From assembly GCA_047495785.1 (NCBI GenBank), contig JBLDXI010000013.1, positions 558,001-622,000 of the forward strand: a stretch of DNA of 64,000 nucleotides, given 5' to 3'. The position numbers and the translations under genes were made by a program. Below, piece by piece: positions 36,101 to 47,661 of this stretch; position 1 is the stretch's first letter, and every line of letters begins with the position of its first letter. The stretch is from Lepidodermella squamata (taxonomy: Eukaryota > Gastrotricha). The notes under the pieces were generated by a model that worked only from the letters and a program-made list of their open reading frames with translations, was not told where the DNA came from and searched no databases.

Positions 36101-36645
36101 CGAATACTTTGCACCTCTGCTGACCGTTACATGTTCGCACGATCGAATGCAGATTTGGCTCCGCATTTCGAGCAACAGAGACAAATCTATTGCTGTAGTA
36201 GCTGTTGTTGGATGTGCATTCGTTAATTAAAACTGTGGAGCGAAAATACAAAAAAACAGATACCTGACACTATCTTTGCCGATTTCAAAGTTGTAATCCA
36301 GTTCGCGAGAGCAATCAACTTCGGGCGGTACATAGCCATACTTAAGGATTCTCAGGTTAAATTAAACTGAAATAGGTAGTCAATTTACACAGCTTACCTG
36401 CCAAATTCTGATTGATTCGCCTCGGGGGCACGACAAGACAAGTGTTGAACCATTGCAAGCTTGTGAAGCTTGTACTAAAAATTGTTGACGGTAAAAAATA
36501 AGTCCACATTGCATTAGTTTGACTTACTGGGCCGACGGGTTGATTGAGCTCCAACAAAATTAGCAGTTGTAATAAGCAGAAACGCGACAGAAATGATCCG
36601 GTGTGGGAAGCCTGGTCGAATCAGGTGAAACAGCCAACATGGCAT
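30145..36645 (-). CDS. Single-pass receptor: SUEL lectin, CUB, WAP-like, transmembrane, proline-rich tail
   Basis: Eleven exons in phase: 36528-36645, 36398-36474, 36271-36340, 35918-36232, 35595-35865, 35330-35538, 33537-33674, 31754-31849, 31639-31695, 31482-31581 and 30145-31426, giving 910 aa. Signal peptide (IISVAFLLITTANFVGA); SUEL galactose/rhamnose-binding lectin with ACNGSTLVLSCPRGESIRIW and RTCNGQQRCKVFV; CUB with GRFHLRSPGYP; a 45-residue disulphide-rich WAP-like unit (CPVFGC..CCCD..VCKPFSP); TM at about 457-481 (LLGVVIGCGMFFAFMLLGAS); a 430-residue Ser-rich tail with FGPPLPPKR, a class II SH3 ligand. The donor ending exon 3 (GTGTCA) and the acceptors at exons 3 and 7 are weak; they were chosen because they keep the frame. 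I do not recognise a named orthologue. Confidence 0.65.
31956..32010 (-). CDS. Alternative first exon of the receptor gene (short isoform)
   Basis: ATG at 32010 opens a 55-nt exon ending in phase 1 (GAAG|GTAATAG), the same phase as the WAP-like exon, so it can splice to 31754-31849 and make a 529-aa form lacking the lectin, CUB and WAP-like regions. An in-frame TGA and the absence of any AG just upstream mean it cannot be an internal exon; it would need its own promoter or trans-splice site. Could also be chance. Confidence 0.35.
33675..35329 (-). other. Long introns of the receptor gene
   Basis: The 1.65-kb gap between CUB and WAP-like exons, and the 1.7-kb gap at 31850-33536, are far longer than other introns in the window. 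I saw no further exon in them, but small exons with phase 1-1 could be missed; such long introns often carry enhancers. Confidence 0.4.
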
Positions 36646-39395
36646 TTAGCTGTCAAGTTGGTCTGTCTTGCGTTCGATTCGAACAATAACAATATTGACG
36701 GCAGTTTATCGACAACAATAATGACATACGTTTGCTAAAGAATTAACGAATAATAAGTACGCAGTTGCAATTCTAAGACAGGTGGGCGCTCATTAGATAT
36801 ATAGAATGATCGACGGGCGGCAGATAGATTTCTGAGCGGGGCGTAGGCTGTGTTTTTACTAGGCGTGATAAACGCCCAGCGTGTAAGCAAGAAAACAAAT
36901 CTCGTTTTGGTGTCGAATAAATACTGCTTCGATTTTTATTCGCCTAAAGGTGTGTGGTTTTAGATACAGCGGAATTCTCCGATGGAAATAATGTTATTTT
37001 CAAGGCAGCGCGATGCATATCAATGCTGAATATTTGCCATCGCATTGGACAATAAACACATTCGTTCGGATGCGAAAACAAACAAAGCTGCATAAATGCG
37101 ATTTCTCAGGCCTGCATATCATATATTATAATACTTGAAGACGAGATTATCGCCGATATTAAGCTCATCAAACTTTTCCTTATTGCTCTCATCCGGGCGA
37201 CAAGCGACGACAGTTTTTGATACCTATGCCTATAAGGGTTTATATACGCCGAGTCATGAAGCGATGAAATCGTAATATATAAGTCTGACTCTTGAAAAAA
37301 TCTATAATAAAGCAGCAATTTTTTTGTTGCCAAGTTTCCTTGTTGCAAGAATTTGATATTTTCCAGAATATAATACGCTCTTGAATCTCTAGTGCTTTCC
37401 GACCCTAAAATGTGCTAGGTAGGCAGTGGTGATGACAGGCGGAAAAATGCAAGCCTCTTGATGAAATCGCGCCGAGTTAAGTTTACGATTCGCTCTGAAC
37501 GCGAAAAGTTTTTTAATATGAGAATTACGTGCTTAGCGGCAGGTGCATGAGAACAATGATCGGAACAATTTCTAACTGATTTCAAAGAATCAGGAAAAAT
37601 ATTAGTTCTTAAAAAGAGGATTGTTAATACATTAATCTTAAAGATGTTATGGTTTTAGTAGAGTCAGATCAGGACTCGCCGCAATTCGGAATTCGAATAT
37701 CATTCGAAATGATTTAGCACCGAAGTTATAATATAGTTTAAGCAAACAGCGCTGCCACGGCTGAGTGGAGAGCTCGCCGTGTCGCAGATTACATTGCATG
37801 CAACGCGATGCGGTCATTAGTATCCGATGAGCACAAAAATGTGATTCGCGCACACTTTACCAGACTTCGAGCAGCGTAAAATGAGGCTAATAGCCGGCAA
37901 AATATATCTCGATGCAAAAACATATCAGCGTCTGGGCGCACATGGCGAAATGGTAATTGAGTAGATCAGCCGCCAAGTCGAGCAAGCGCATTTTTTTGTC
38001 ATTTGTTCCGCAATTTGTATTTGCTTTTTCGGGTAAATGTTATTTTATTCATATCATGTGCGCCATGCCATATATGCGGATGGAGTCAAAATGATGCGTC
38101 CGTTATTTTGAGGCACTGATAACTATGCGCGACTGGTATGAAAAAAACCAAAATTGCTGCGTTTATTTGCATTCGAAAATAACGCTGTCACCAAAATTAT
38201 CTAGAAAAAATTATATATGGTATGTAAAAGCCAAACGTAAAGCAGTTTGCACTTTGTAAAACGCTGTTAATCACGATGGCTCTCTGTTGAATAATATATG
38301 ATAATCAGCAGAACCATCGTTTTTCGCGATTTTCCAGTTTAATTTTATGAAAAATAATGAATGACCAGTTTTCAGATTAGCGAAGCGGGTCTAACACCGC
38401 AAGGTTTCCTCGGAGGTTTCTGGTGCATATTAATAGCATTTCCTTGGTTTCCGTCGGCGGACCGGCGCTCTGCTCGAGATTTGCGGTTGCCAAGCCTGTA
38501 ATGCCGCTCAGTCTGCAGTAAAAAATGCAAGTAATCTTCTGACGTGGCTATTTCATTCTTTAGTTTGAAATCGCCACATAATATGTAAGAAAAAATAGTT
38601 TGAACTTCAATAGCTTGGTGCCGGCGAAATTCTTCATGCGCGACAATAGTGCCTGGTTTTCGCGTACAGGCTACACACTACGAATTTTTATGTGAAGTAG
38701 TATAGTGATTTTCGCAGGCCTAGATCTTGAAAAGGGATGAGCGTTGCTTTTATATAAAATATCGCGACCGGAATAACTGTAAAAAGAATCAATAATGAAA
38801 TTATGACACAAAGACACAATTGGCATATTTTAACTTGGTGTTGCCGCTAAGTGACGTGCTCCCACACATCATGTCTCTACATATATCGCAGACTCGATCA
38901 ATCGGCTATTCCAAGAGTGTCAGCTTTATTATTATTATTTCCAATCAGCCAATGCGCGTCTGGTGCATTTAGCAGCGCTCCGCTCAGCTCAATGCCCTAA
39001 TGATTAATGTGTTTGTCATCATTTTTCCGCAGCCTATTGGTAATTATTGCTGAGCCTGACGCATCAACACAGAAGGATTTCGTTTTACTGCGGCAATGTT
39101 CCACACGCTTAGCCATGAATTCGCAAAAACAATAGCCCGCCCCTTTATTGGCGTTGTTAAAATAAATAAATTAGGATCAAATTGTCGCGACCTAAATCAG
39201 CTAGAGAATCGCGAGAATCCGATAACTCTAAACATCATTGTTTTGAGTAAACAAAAACATTCAATTTGTTTTTATTATTTCCCACAACAGATACATCAGA
39301 AGATTGCACACAGTTTACCCATCCCATTGTCAAGTCCAAAAAAAATCATTCATCAAATATTCCGATCAATTGTAACAGTTAAAATAATTTATTGA
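36646..39395. other. Intergenic, nothing recognised
   Basis: About 2.7 kb of AT-rich DNA between the receptor start and the COG8 3' end, with no coding or RNA feature I can support. Probably includes the receptor promoter. Confidence 0.5.
39388..39393 (-). terminator. Polyadenylation signal of COG8
   Basis: AATAAA on the minus strand, three bases beyond the stop codon at 39396-39398. Confidence 0.5.
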
Positions 39396-41195
39396 TCATT
39401 CAGAAATTTGTTGAGCAGCATCCACACGCCCGATATCGAATTTGAATTTTGACGATCGAAAGCAAAAAGCCATCAACTCCTCCGCAAATGGAACAACCAT
39501 TTGCTGATATGCATCAAGGAACTGATTTAGCCCATCATAACCGCCTGATTGCTGTAGAACAGAGTAACATTCCGCCAAAGCTTCTCTCATATCGGTGTGA
39601 ACTTTCTGTTCAATCGAAAGAGGGCAAAATAACAGCAGTGCGTTGAAAGCCGCTACTAATCCATTGGCGAATTTCGCGAGAATGGGGTACGCTAGTAAGG
39701 TAGGCGGGGGACTGAGATGGCTACTGGAATTCGCATTCACAGCTGAAGTTTCGTACTTGTTGTTGTCGATCGTCATCAGCGCAGGGATATCCGTGCAACG
39801 CTCAAATGCGTTGACAGCAGCGTCGAGAAGCGAGCCAAATCGCCTTAGCGCCACCGATTCAAATATTGGCACAAGACGAGGGCGGAAATCGCAACCGATT
39901 CTCGAAAATGACAGACCGAAATACATAGCCTGATTGACAACAGAGTCAAGGCTCGGGAAGATGGCTTCTTCGTTGGCTGATATCACCGATTCAAGAACTT
40001 TTAAGTAGTCATCAATCTGAAATTAAAAGAGTAACAGGATGAAAACTTGAACAGAGCAACTCAAACCTTCATCAAGATCCAACTTGGCAGAATTTTTTGA
40101 AAAACAAATGTGTTTGAAAATTCTGTTGTTTGGCCTAGTTGAGATGCTTGCCGAAATTCATCATCGGAGAAAACGGCTCGATACTGCGTCACAATGTCGA
40201 AGAGACATGTGCGGGTGGTTTCAGTTAATTTTGAAAGTCGCTTAGAAACTGCGTGACAGAAAATGTGTAAAATCGAAGTGAAGATAACTGTAGAAACTTG
40301 CCATCTTTGAAGCCATGAACACTGCTCAGCTGTGACTGCAGCCAGCTATCCCTCGCAAGCAGAAACTTCACTCGTAACCCTAATTCTGAATCTCGCCCGA
40401 GGCGGCGTAGGCTACCAATCACCCTCAAGCATTGCGGCAATTGAATACTGCCGTTTAGTTGTTGCAGAAGCGTCAGATGAAAGGAGTCGACCAAACGAGC
40501 CACGTCATTTGCGATTTGCTAAAGTTGAGACAATAGTCGAGAGAGTTGTGGGGTAATAAAAGTTACCATAACAAGTGGCAATGAGCCACTATGACGCCGC
40601 TCCATCCGAGTAACCACATTCAGTAGCTCCAAAGCTTCATCGTAGTATCCGTTTCGAATGTACGTATCCATAAGCTGAGGTATCTCAAGTACCTCAAGTA
40701 ATCGTGAATGATGCTCGACGGATTGGCCATTGATAACGTGTCTAAGCGGTAAAAATGTGCTTATTTTCATCGTAAAATTATCATTTGTAAATAACCTAGT
40801 GACTATATTTTGAGATTCTCCTTGCAGAAGGTCCATCTGCTTCCGCAAGTTTTCTGCGGTACTGAGAATATCGTCAACGAGGTTTTCAGATGACAGCAGC
40901 TTTCAAATCGAAAATTCGTATCACTTCACACAATTCATGCCAATGTTTCTTACCTCATCTACCACGGATTTCACGCTTTCTCCAGATTTGAGAAACACAG
41001 CATAATTGGAAACGGGCAGTACCTGAAGACTGGCTTCGAGAGCTGAGCGAGACTCTTCCAATTTGGGCTTTTCGCGGCCTATTGTTCAAAATATGAGATG
41101 TTTGTACAGTTTTAAAAAATTAAGAACCAACTCAGCTTTTCCAAGCCCATGGAGCAAAGTGCATCGAAGTAGGAAGAGTTGGTTCCCTCATCCAT
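39396..41195 (-). CDS. COG8: Conserved oligomeric Golgi complex subunit 8
   Basis: Subunit of the COG tether for retrograde intra-Golgi vesicles. Seven exons: 41132-41195, 40954-41078, 40796-40899, 40567-40741, 40302-40518, 40067-40248 and 39396-40016, all in phase, 495 aa (human 612; the C-terminal tail is shorter). Signature blocks: LLEVLEIPQLMDTYIRNGYY, EALELLNVVTRMERR, IQLPQCLRVIGSLRRLG, TCLFDIVTQYRAVFSDDE and VNQAMYFGLSFSRIGCDFRP. The intron at 40249-40301 needs a GC donor (G|GCAAGT); the nearby GT choice gives a stop. Acceptor CATTTCAG lies 22 nt before the ATG. Confidence 0.93.
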
Positions 41196-41219
41196 GGCAA
41201 TAATATAATTAAAAAAACT

Positions 41220-43659
41220 GAAATGAGAAAACAACGAACTTAGTACGATGAAATAGTGGTTCATTTCGGAACGAAGCTTCGATGTCACTAACTACTGATC
41301 ATCAGGTTTTTATTGAATATGAATGAATAACTTGGAAGTAAGGATAATTGAAAACGATTCCAATACTTGTTTCTCGATATGCCTTGTAATGCATTTTCTG
41401 GAAATCCGCTGTCCAAAAAATAGGCATATATATCAACAAGATAATGTGACATTAACAATTAACCAAAATAAAAAAAATCGAGAAAAAACGTGTTTTAGGA
41501 GCGAGGTGTGAACCCAATTTGACAGGAGATGTACCGCCATCAGAAGTACCTCCGATAACAGGGGCCACAGCCCAGCAGTAAATATAAAATAAAAAAGTCT
41601 AAGTAATGAGTTTTTGATGTCATCTATTTTTAAATAAGTATACAGCATCAATTCTACAGGAGGCAAATAACTCGAAAATAACTCGGCAAACGTTACGCGG
41701 AAAATACCCGTCCCGTCAACAATCAACGAATAAATGAATTTTCGCTTTTAAATCCTCAGACTCTAACACACTCAAAAATCAAAATGATCAAAGGACACGG
41801 GTGGTAAATTGCGAAAGAGCGAAGAGCGCAATAAGAAGGTTTAGTTCGAGTTTACCAACTACTTTTACGACAAGCCAACCCTTGGGACTCTTTACACTAG
41901 CTATTACATGTTCCTCAAGGGCCAAATGCTCTATAAATAAGTTGTGCCGAAGCGGCTTCTGATTCACTCGGCGGAACCTACAAACAGTAAGTCAGGCGAG
42001 ACTCAGGCAAGATACAGCTTTTAACACAAGAAACTCGACTTGGCACAACAAATCGGCACAACTTTGTGACAAATAAAACGCGCCAAAACAAATTAAAAAG
42101 TACTTGACATCTAATTTTTATTTATTAAATTGTGTAACAATATAATAGTATAAAGCAAAATTGTTATTTTCAATAATCCTAACAACAGGCGGCGTGGCTA
42201 GAGACGTCTGCTCACCCGTTGCGTCAAAATAGGGTCGCTTCGAGATGGTCGCCATTTGCTGCCCATCTGCGTTTAAATTACAGGGTGGCAGCCCTTATTC
42301 GATGTAGATATGGATACATGTAAGCCTACGAAACATTTTACGCGGAGATTCTCCCGTGGAAATGACATTTCCAAGGCTTTTCCCCAGCTAGATGAAGTAC
42401 ATCGAGATCCTTTATGATAGTTGTTCCTTGCTTTCCCGTCGACCACGGCCCCTCTGGCCGATGGGTTGCAATTATAGAGCCACCTTCGGGGAAATGGTTA
42501 TGCTACATTGTTATTTGTACTGGAGTATATTGTCACATAGGGATTTGGATTGTTCATATAACATGCATGTAAAAATGATGTCGACATCAACCATGAACCA
42601 CATACTCCTATTGTACTGTTGCATGTACATGCCAACTACGTTCTTATACTAAATTAGGCCACATATCCTTGAAAATCGTGGCAATTTACTCGTTTGAGCT
42701 GAACCTGATCCTGAAACTGATGTAAAATTATCGGAGAAATTAGCGGCGACTGGGCTTACTAATACATCGGCTAAATTAACCGTCCGATCGATTTATAGCA
42801 GGGGCGTAGAATCTGCAGATCCGGGCACGTAAAAATTTGAAGCCTTTTATCACATCCATATCACATCCAGGGCGAAATTAGAAAAAATAGTAAGGTAAAT
42901 CTCGCTTCGCTTGCGATTGGCTGATTTCTGGAAATACCTTGAAGAATGTCTTATTGGAACCTTGGCACTACGTGGGTCTTATATGGAATTCTAGCTTGGC
43001 TGCCGGGAAATACTGCAGATTCTACTCTCGCGATTTATAGTTCGTTGGATTCAGTACGACCTTGAGACCCCGGCTGGCAGAAAGTTGATAGAAAGGTCGA
43101 TGGTGTTCCTTTGTAAAATTATAGGTTGGTAAATACAAGTGAGGGTAATTAAAATTACTATTCCAGCAAGTTTGAATTATTTGGGTCAGACGCTGCTGTT
43201 ATTTCCACATACATCGAAGGCAATGTAACCTCGAGCTATTAGCTGCGCGCTGTGTGCTGTTTACATAAATGATTCAACGCCTTCAAACTGCAAATTAATC
43301 GAGTAAACCTGGAAGAAATCCCAATGGAAAGATACTTGCGATTCGTTGTTATGATTAGTTTTTATTACCTACATATGGAAAGCTTGCGTTTAGCTACATA
43401 TGACAAGGGACATCAACGTAGCGGATAGTCATGTGACTTCTCATGAGGATAGCGTTTATTTTGAAATTTTTCGTTACCCTGGAATTCGCCTATACCACGC
43501 GGCCTTCGTAATTGATAGCAACCCAGTGAAGCTTTTTTCTGCCCTCAGTTTAATATTTCAATGTTCAATTTTTTAGACGCAGATTTTATTTTACGCCGAA
43601 GATAAATGTGTGCTTCCGCTATTCTAATGCTTGCTGGCCACTGAAGTTCCTTGAAAGAA
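41220..43659. other. Intergenic, nothing coding recognised
   Basis: About 2.4 kb. An open minus frame at 41433-41726 is hydrophobic but has no ATG near its start and no splice context. A TATAAATA word lies at about 41932. A short inverted repeat spans 42806-43025. Confidence 0.45.
42806..43025. repeat. 13-bp perfect inverted repeat enclosing about 190 bp
   Basis: GTAGAATCTGCAG at 42806-42818 is matched in reverse complement at 43013-43025. The word CGATTTATAG also occurs near both arms in direct orientation. May be a decayed small transposon; no clear target duplication was found. Confidence 0.3.
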
Positions 43660-44101
43660 ATGGAAAATTTACCTGGTGTTTTGCACGATGCGCTTATCGG
43701 AACGGGGCACGTTGAAAATTACGCGGTTAGAGCTCTTCCAATTTATTTATGGTGACATGAGTCTCAATATTTTACAGCTCGTCCGCCGCAAAGATGCCGT
43801 CATCAAAGCTACATCGCAAAGTTTTGGGCTACGACCTGAACAAGCTCAGTTTCTTTTGGATATTTTCAAAAACACAGCCGTGCTTCGCGAACGTGGCATC
43901 AACTTTAAATCAAAATTTTACGAATGTGTTCGAGCTGATAAAAATTCGATATATGCTAAAAATGTTGACGGGAGTGGCCTGATAATTGTAAGAACTATCG
44001 CCTTCGTTATAATTGGGCAATACGCATCGAAAATGAGTCCTGCTGTCTGCGTGGAAGCAGTCGAAAGGTTATCAGATTACTTTCGAGACAAAGGTAAATA
44101 G
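43660..44101 (+). CDS. PFN4: Profilin-4
   Basis: Exons 43660-43725 and 43778-44101 (52-nt intron, GTTAGA..TTTTACAG) give exactly 129 aa, the length of vertebrate profilin-4. Matches that isoform rather than canonical profilins: LHDALIGTGHVENYAL at the start, FKSKFYECVRADKNSIYAKN and PAVCVEAVERLSDYFRDKGK at the end. Profilin-4 is a male-germline profilin in vertebrates that binds phosphoinositides and has weak or no actin binding. The canonical N-terminal Trp-Gln of actin-binding profilins is absent. Retention in a small-intron invertebrate is notable. AATAAA follows at 44147-44152. Confidence 0.85.
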
Positions 44102-44146
44102 AATTTTGTATTTGATTCTACATGCTCACGGTCTACTTTTTGCGGA

Positions 44147-44152
44147 AATAAA
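44147..44152 (+). terminator. Polyadenylation signal of profilin-4
   Basis: AATAAA 45 bp past the stop codon. Confidence 0.6.
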
Positions 44153-44489
44153 ACATGATGGCTGTTCAACGTCTCAGTTCAAATAAATAAATTATTGTTG
44201 ATAACTGGGGTTTGGAAAATGTTTGTCAATGACAAGTGACTGGTAGTACATAAATTACGCAACTGCCCGCGGCAATCTGTCACAATGAGCGCGTGCGAGA
44301 ACGCCGACCCCGATCACACGCGCCCAGCCCATTTTTGTCGCGTGAGAGTCTGAAATTCGATATGCAAAACATAACATTAGAAAGAGAACACGAGCTGAAC
44401 CACAAAATTTGTTGAAAAAGTTATTGTTGCCCCTCGTATGCTGCAAACATAACGTGTTGTAAAAGAGCCAGATTATTCGTGTTTCAATT

Positions 44490-46808
44490 ATGAGTAAACC
44501 GTATTCTCAGACGCGCACTCATTCCGGCCAAAGATCATCTTCCGACTGGGCACTGTCGTCGTATCAAAAATCTTCACAGCAATCTCGACATGTCTCTCGA
44601 AATGCGGGCACTGGCGGGCGCGACAGACGCTCATCCTCGCGAGGGGGCACACTGAGCGACTACGAAGACGCATTGAAAGCGAAAGCCCGCCTGCAACAGC
44701 AACCCATTCTCAAGAAGCAAAGTTGTTTCGTCGACCAATTTACAACCTTTTACAATGTAGTTTCATTTTTTCAAACCAGGATTTCTAGAGGATGGGGATT
44801 ACTACGACAAAAAACATCGCAATGATCCGATTTACAAACCAACTTCGGCCCATGCGGCCAAGGCTCGCGAAGCCGGTATGAAGCCAAAAGGTCGCCATGC
44901 GACATTTCACGAGTCAACTCGAGATCCTAGCGCGACATCTCGCAATAGCAAGGAGCGAGAAAAGCTCTCGTCATCTTCTTCATATCACTTCAAGAGCCTA
45001 GCCGAATGGAAAAGGTCCGTCGCGAACCTTTTGGATAAATCTCAACTGAGCGCTGTGGATCGCTTTCGTCGGCGAACATTGGGTAACACATTTTTTGCGC
45101 CACTTCAAGTTAAAATGAAGCTCTTGTATTGCTTAAGCTTTTAGAACGGCGGTTTGCATCGGTCTCATTCTAGCAACAGCCGCCGTGATAGGTGCCATTA
45201 TGGGCAGTGTATATTACGTCCGCCTTCACAGGCATCCTGTAGTTAAACCGAAGGTGAGTATAAAATTGATTCATTCTTTTTTAATGAATAGAACTAGGTT
45301 ACTGTTCTCGCGGCTATCAACGGCACTCTACGGCTGCTTGATATGCCATTTTCGAGTATTCTTGAAGTAAGAGATTCACTGGAGTTCAAGAAATTGGAGG
45401 CAGCGATATGCTCGACCATACGCGACGCCGTCACTGATTCGTGTATGATTCAAGGCAATTTTCCCCGAAATTTTTCATAAATAAATTCTTCTACAGCTTT
45501 TTGCACGGTGAACAAATTTCGAAATGGCTCTGTCATAGCCGATTTCCTGTTCAAGGTAAATCTTCCCAGCATTGACTCGGATTTGAAGAACAGTCCGATA
45601 GCTGGAATGCATCGGCGCGATGAGATCATGGCAAACGTGACCGCCAAACGGCTGAGCAAATTGGGTCACAAGTTCAATCTGTTCATCGACCCTGAATTCG
45701 CACGGCAACCAGAAGTCGATCTATTCATGACAGAGGTTCGCACGCAAAAATACGTCCGCATTGCCGATGTCCAGCCGGTGCTCGACAACAAGGACATTGA
45801 AGAATTGTGTACGGAAAACTCGACTGAACCTCTCGAAACCAACTACTTTCCTGATCGGACTGATTGCAGGTAATTGAGATTTATTAATGTTCGCAATTGT
45901 ATATAGGGTTCATCTTCGCTTACAGAGCTTTCCTGGTGTGTGACGGTTCGCAACTTTACCGCTTGACTTGCGGCGAAGGCACAGCGTGGAACGACGAGGA
46001 GGTCACATGTGATTTCAAAAGCAAGACCAACTGCACGCTTGACGGCGCAACCATTGCTCATGACAAATTTGACAGCGATGAAGTTGACCTGCCTGACGAT
46101 GAGATGACTGATCGCGTCAAGCTGGCGATCCGCCACTCGAAGGCAGAAGCGAAGCGCAAACTCGCCAAGCTGGAAACGACAACACCACTCAAGACGACCG
46201 AGGAGACTACTCGCATGATCAATGAAGCGCGCCGTCGCAACCAGGTCACTTTTCGCTCCAGGTTCAAGGATAACGTTGAACCGGTGATGCCCAAAAAGCG
46301 CCCTGTTTCCAGCGAAGAAGAGGAAATGACCGAAGCGCCCGTCGTTGAGCCTCCTATTTTTAAAAAGAAGAATCGGCCGACAGAAGACAATGCTGCTAGG
46401 CTAAGAAAATTGGAGGAGGCAGAAGTTGAGGCTGTGACTCAATCTTTTATTCCACCGAAGCCCAAGAAGCCCAAGAAATTGTCACCCCTGGATGAAGCCG
46501 CTGCCATGGCAGAAGTCACAAAGCCACCAAAAACAACAGCGAAAGCGGTGAAAATCACTCGGCCACCTGTCAAAGATGCTGCTGACGCGGTTGCCAAGGA
46601 AACAAGCCCGCAGAAGAAGCAGATTGTCAAGGTCGCCGTTCCTGTGGAGAAAAATGTTGTTTACATCGGCGATATTGGTGGAGATGATACTGGAACGGTC
46701 GCGGAATCGACAGTTCGACGAACAGCGCAACCAGCTGCTGAGGACACTGCTCGAATTCGGCGTGTAATCGCGAAGAAGGCGGCTCCGCGTGAAGTAAATA
46801 GCGAATGA
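44490..46808 (+). CDS. Type II membrane protein with SEA and chitin-binding (CBM14) domains
   Basis: Six exons, 44490-44721, 44780-45082, 45138-45253, 45298-45442, 45497-45869 and 45926-46808, all in phase, 683 aa. Long basic, Ser-rich cytoplasmic N-terminus; one TM at about residues 182-204 (VCIGLILATAAVIGAIMGSV); SEA domain (about 218-375) with the marker RNGSVIADFLFKVN; chitin-binding type 2 domain (CTENSTEPLETNYFPDRTDC..FLVCDGSQLYRLTCGEGTAW); then a long Lys/Pro/Thr/Glu-rich extracellular C-terminus. No signal peptide, so N-in, C-out. It probably ties the epidermal membrane to chitin or cuticle. The acceptor before exon 3 (TTAAG at 45137) and the donor GTATGA at 45443 were chosen to keep the frame. 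Family known from arthropods and nematodes; no named orthologue recognised. Confidence 0.8.
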
Positions 46809-47661
46809 GTCGTGCGGTCTGGTGCGGTTTTATGGGGACGTAATTTATAAATTAATGTATAACTTTGAACGAACGTTTCTCATCTTGAATTCCTGTGATG
46901 TATAACTATTGCTCATCTCTCATTCATCGGCTTCGTATGTTGAAATACAACGCTAAAATACATGTCTTACGTTGCAGTCTTAAATTCGCATATTTCTGTA
47001 TTCCTAATGAAAAGGCCCGTTAGCAGCGAGTTCAAAGCGCGTAATTAACATTATTGCTGACAGCTTATTCACTAAAAGCAAAGCAAAAATTCCATGTTTG
47101 CTGCTTGAAACTGAAATAAAAATCAATACACAATATCGCTCGCGAAGATTATATATTTCTATATTCATTGGACATCCCATACGATAGACTGCTTGTTATT
47201 ACCATTATTTCTGCCTATAATTGTTCGATTTTTTGAATATTTGATTTTTGGCGGCAATTGTATATAGTAGAAAAATAATCTATATTATTACTTTGTAATT
47301 CGACTCATGCGAAATGCAGCTTCGTTATTGAAAATCTCATGTACAATACGAAGGGACGTTACCTACGATACTGAGTGCCATGTGGAGTACTGCGAAGCTA
47401 CTTACGGCATAAAATGACACATTGACCTACGCTCAACACGAAATAAATTGTTTTCACCAAACGACAAAATGGACTTATCGGCAAGCTGATAGCTGAATCA
47501 GTAGGTGACGATGTACGGATTTATTTTGAAACGAAAGTGCAGATATAATAAGCAACTCAATAAACAAAAACAGTCGAGATCGTAGAGACATAATTGTAAC
47601 ATTTCGGCGAGCACAACTTCATGAATGCACAAGTCAATTATTGGAATTTTTTAACCAGCGG
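46809..47661. other. Intergenic, nothing recognised
   Basis: Convergent 3' region between the SEA/chitin-binding gene and IFT74; AT-rich without ORFs or repeats that I can support. Confidence 0.5.

Noticed and set aside
30145-36645. First reading of the receptor as a decaying gene with several phase breaks
   Set aside because: Choosing donors GTGTCA, GTTAGC and GTATGT and a different acceptor for the WAP-like exon restores phase at every join, so a working gene is the better reading.
36640-36690. GTTCGATTCGAAC, resembling a tRNA B-box
   Set aside because: It is a palindrome and no cloverleaf forms on either strand.
41433-41726. Hydrophobic 97-codon minus frame upstream of COG8
   Set aside because: No ATG near its start, an in-frame stop just before it and no splice partner; membrane-like composition comes from T-rich DNA.
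45438-45497. A third GC-AG intron in the SEA/chitin-binding gene
   Set aside because: A GT donor (T|GTATGA) six bases earlier also keeps the frame, so the GC site is not needed.
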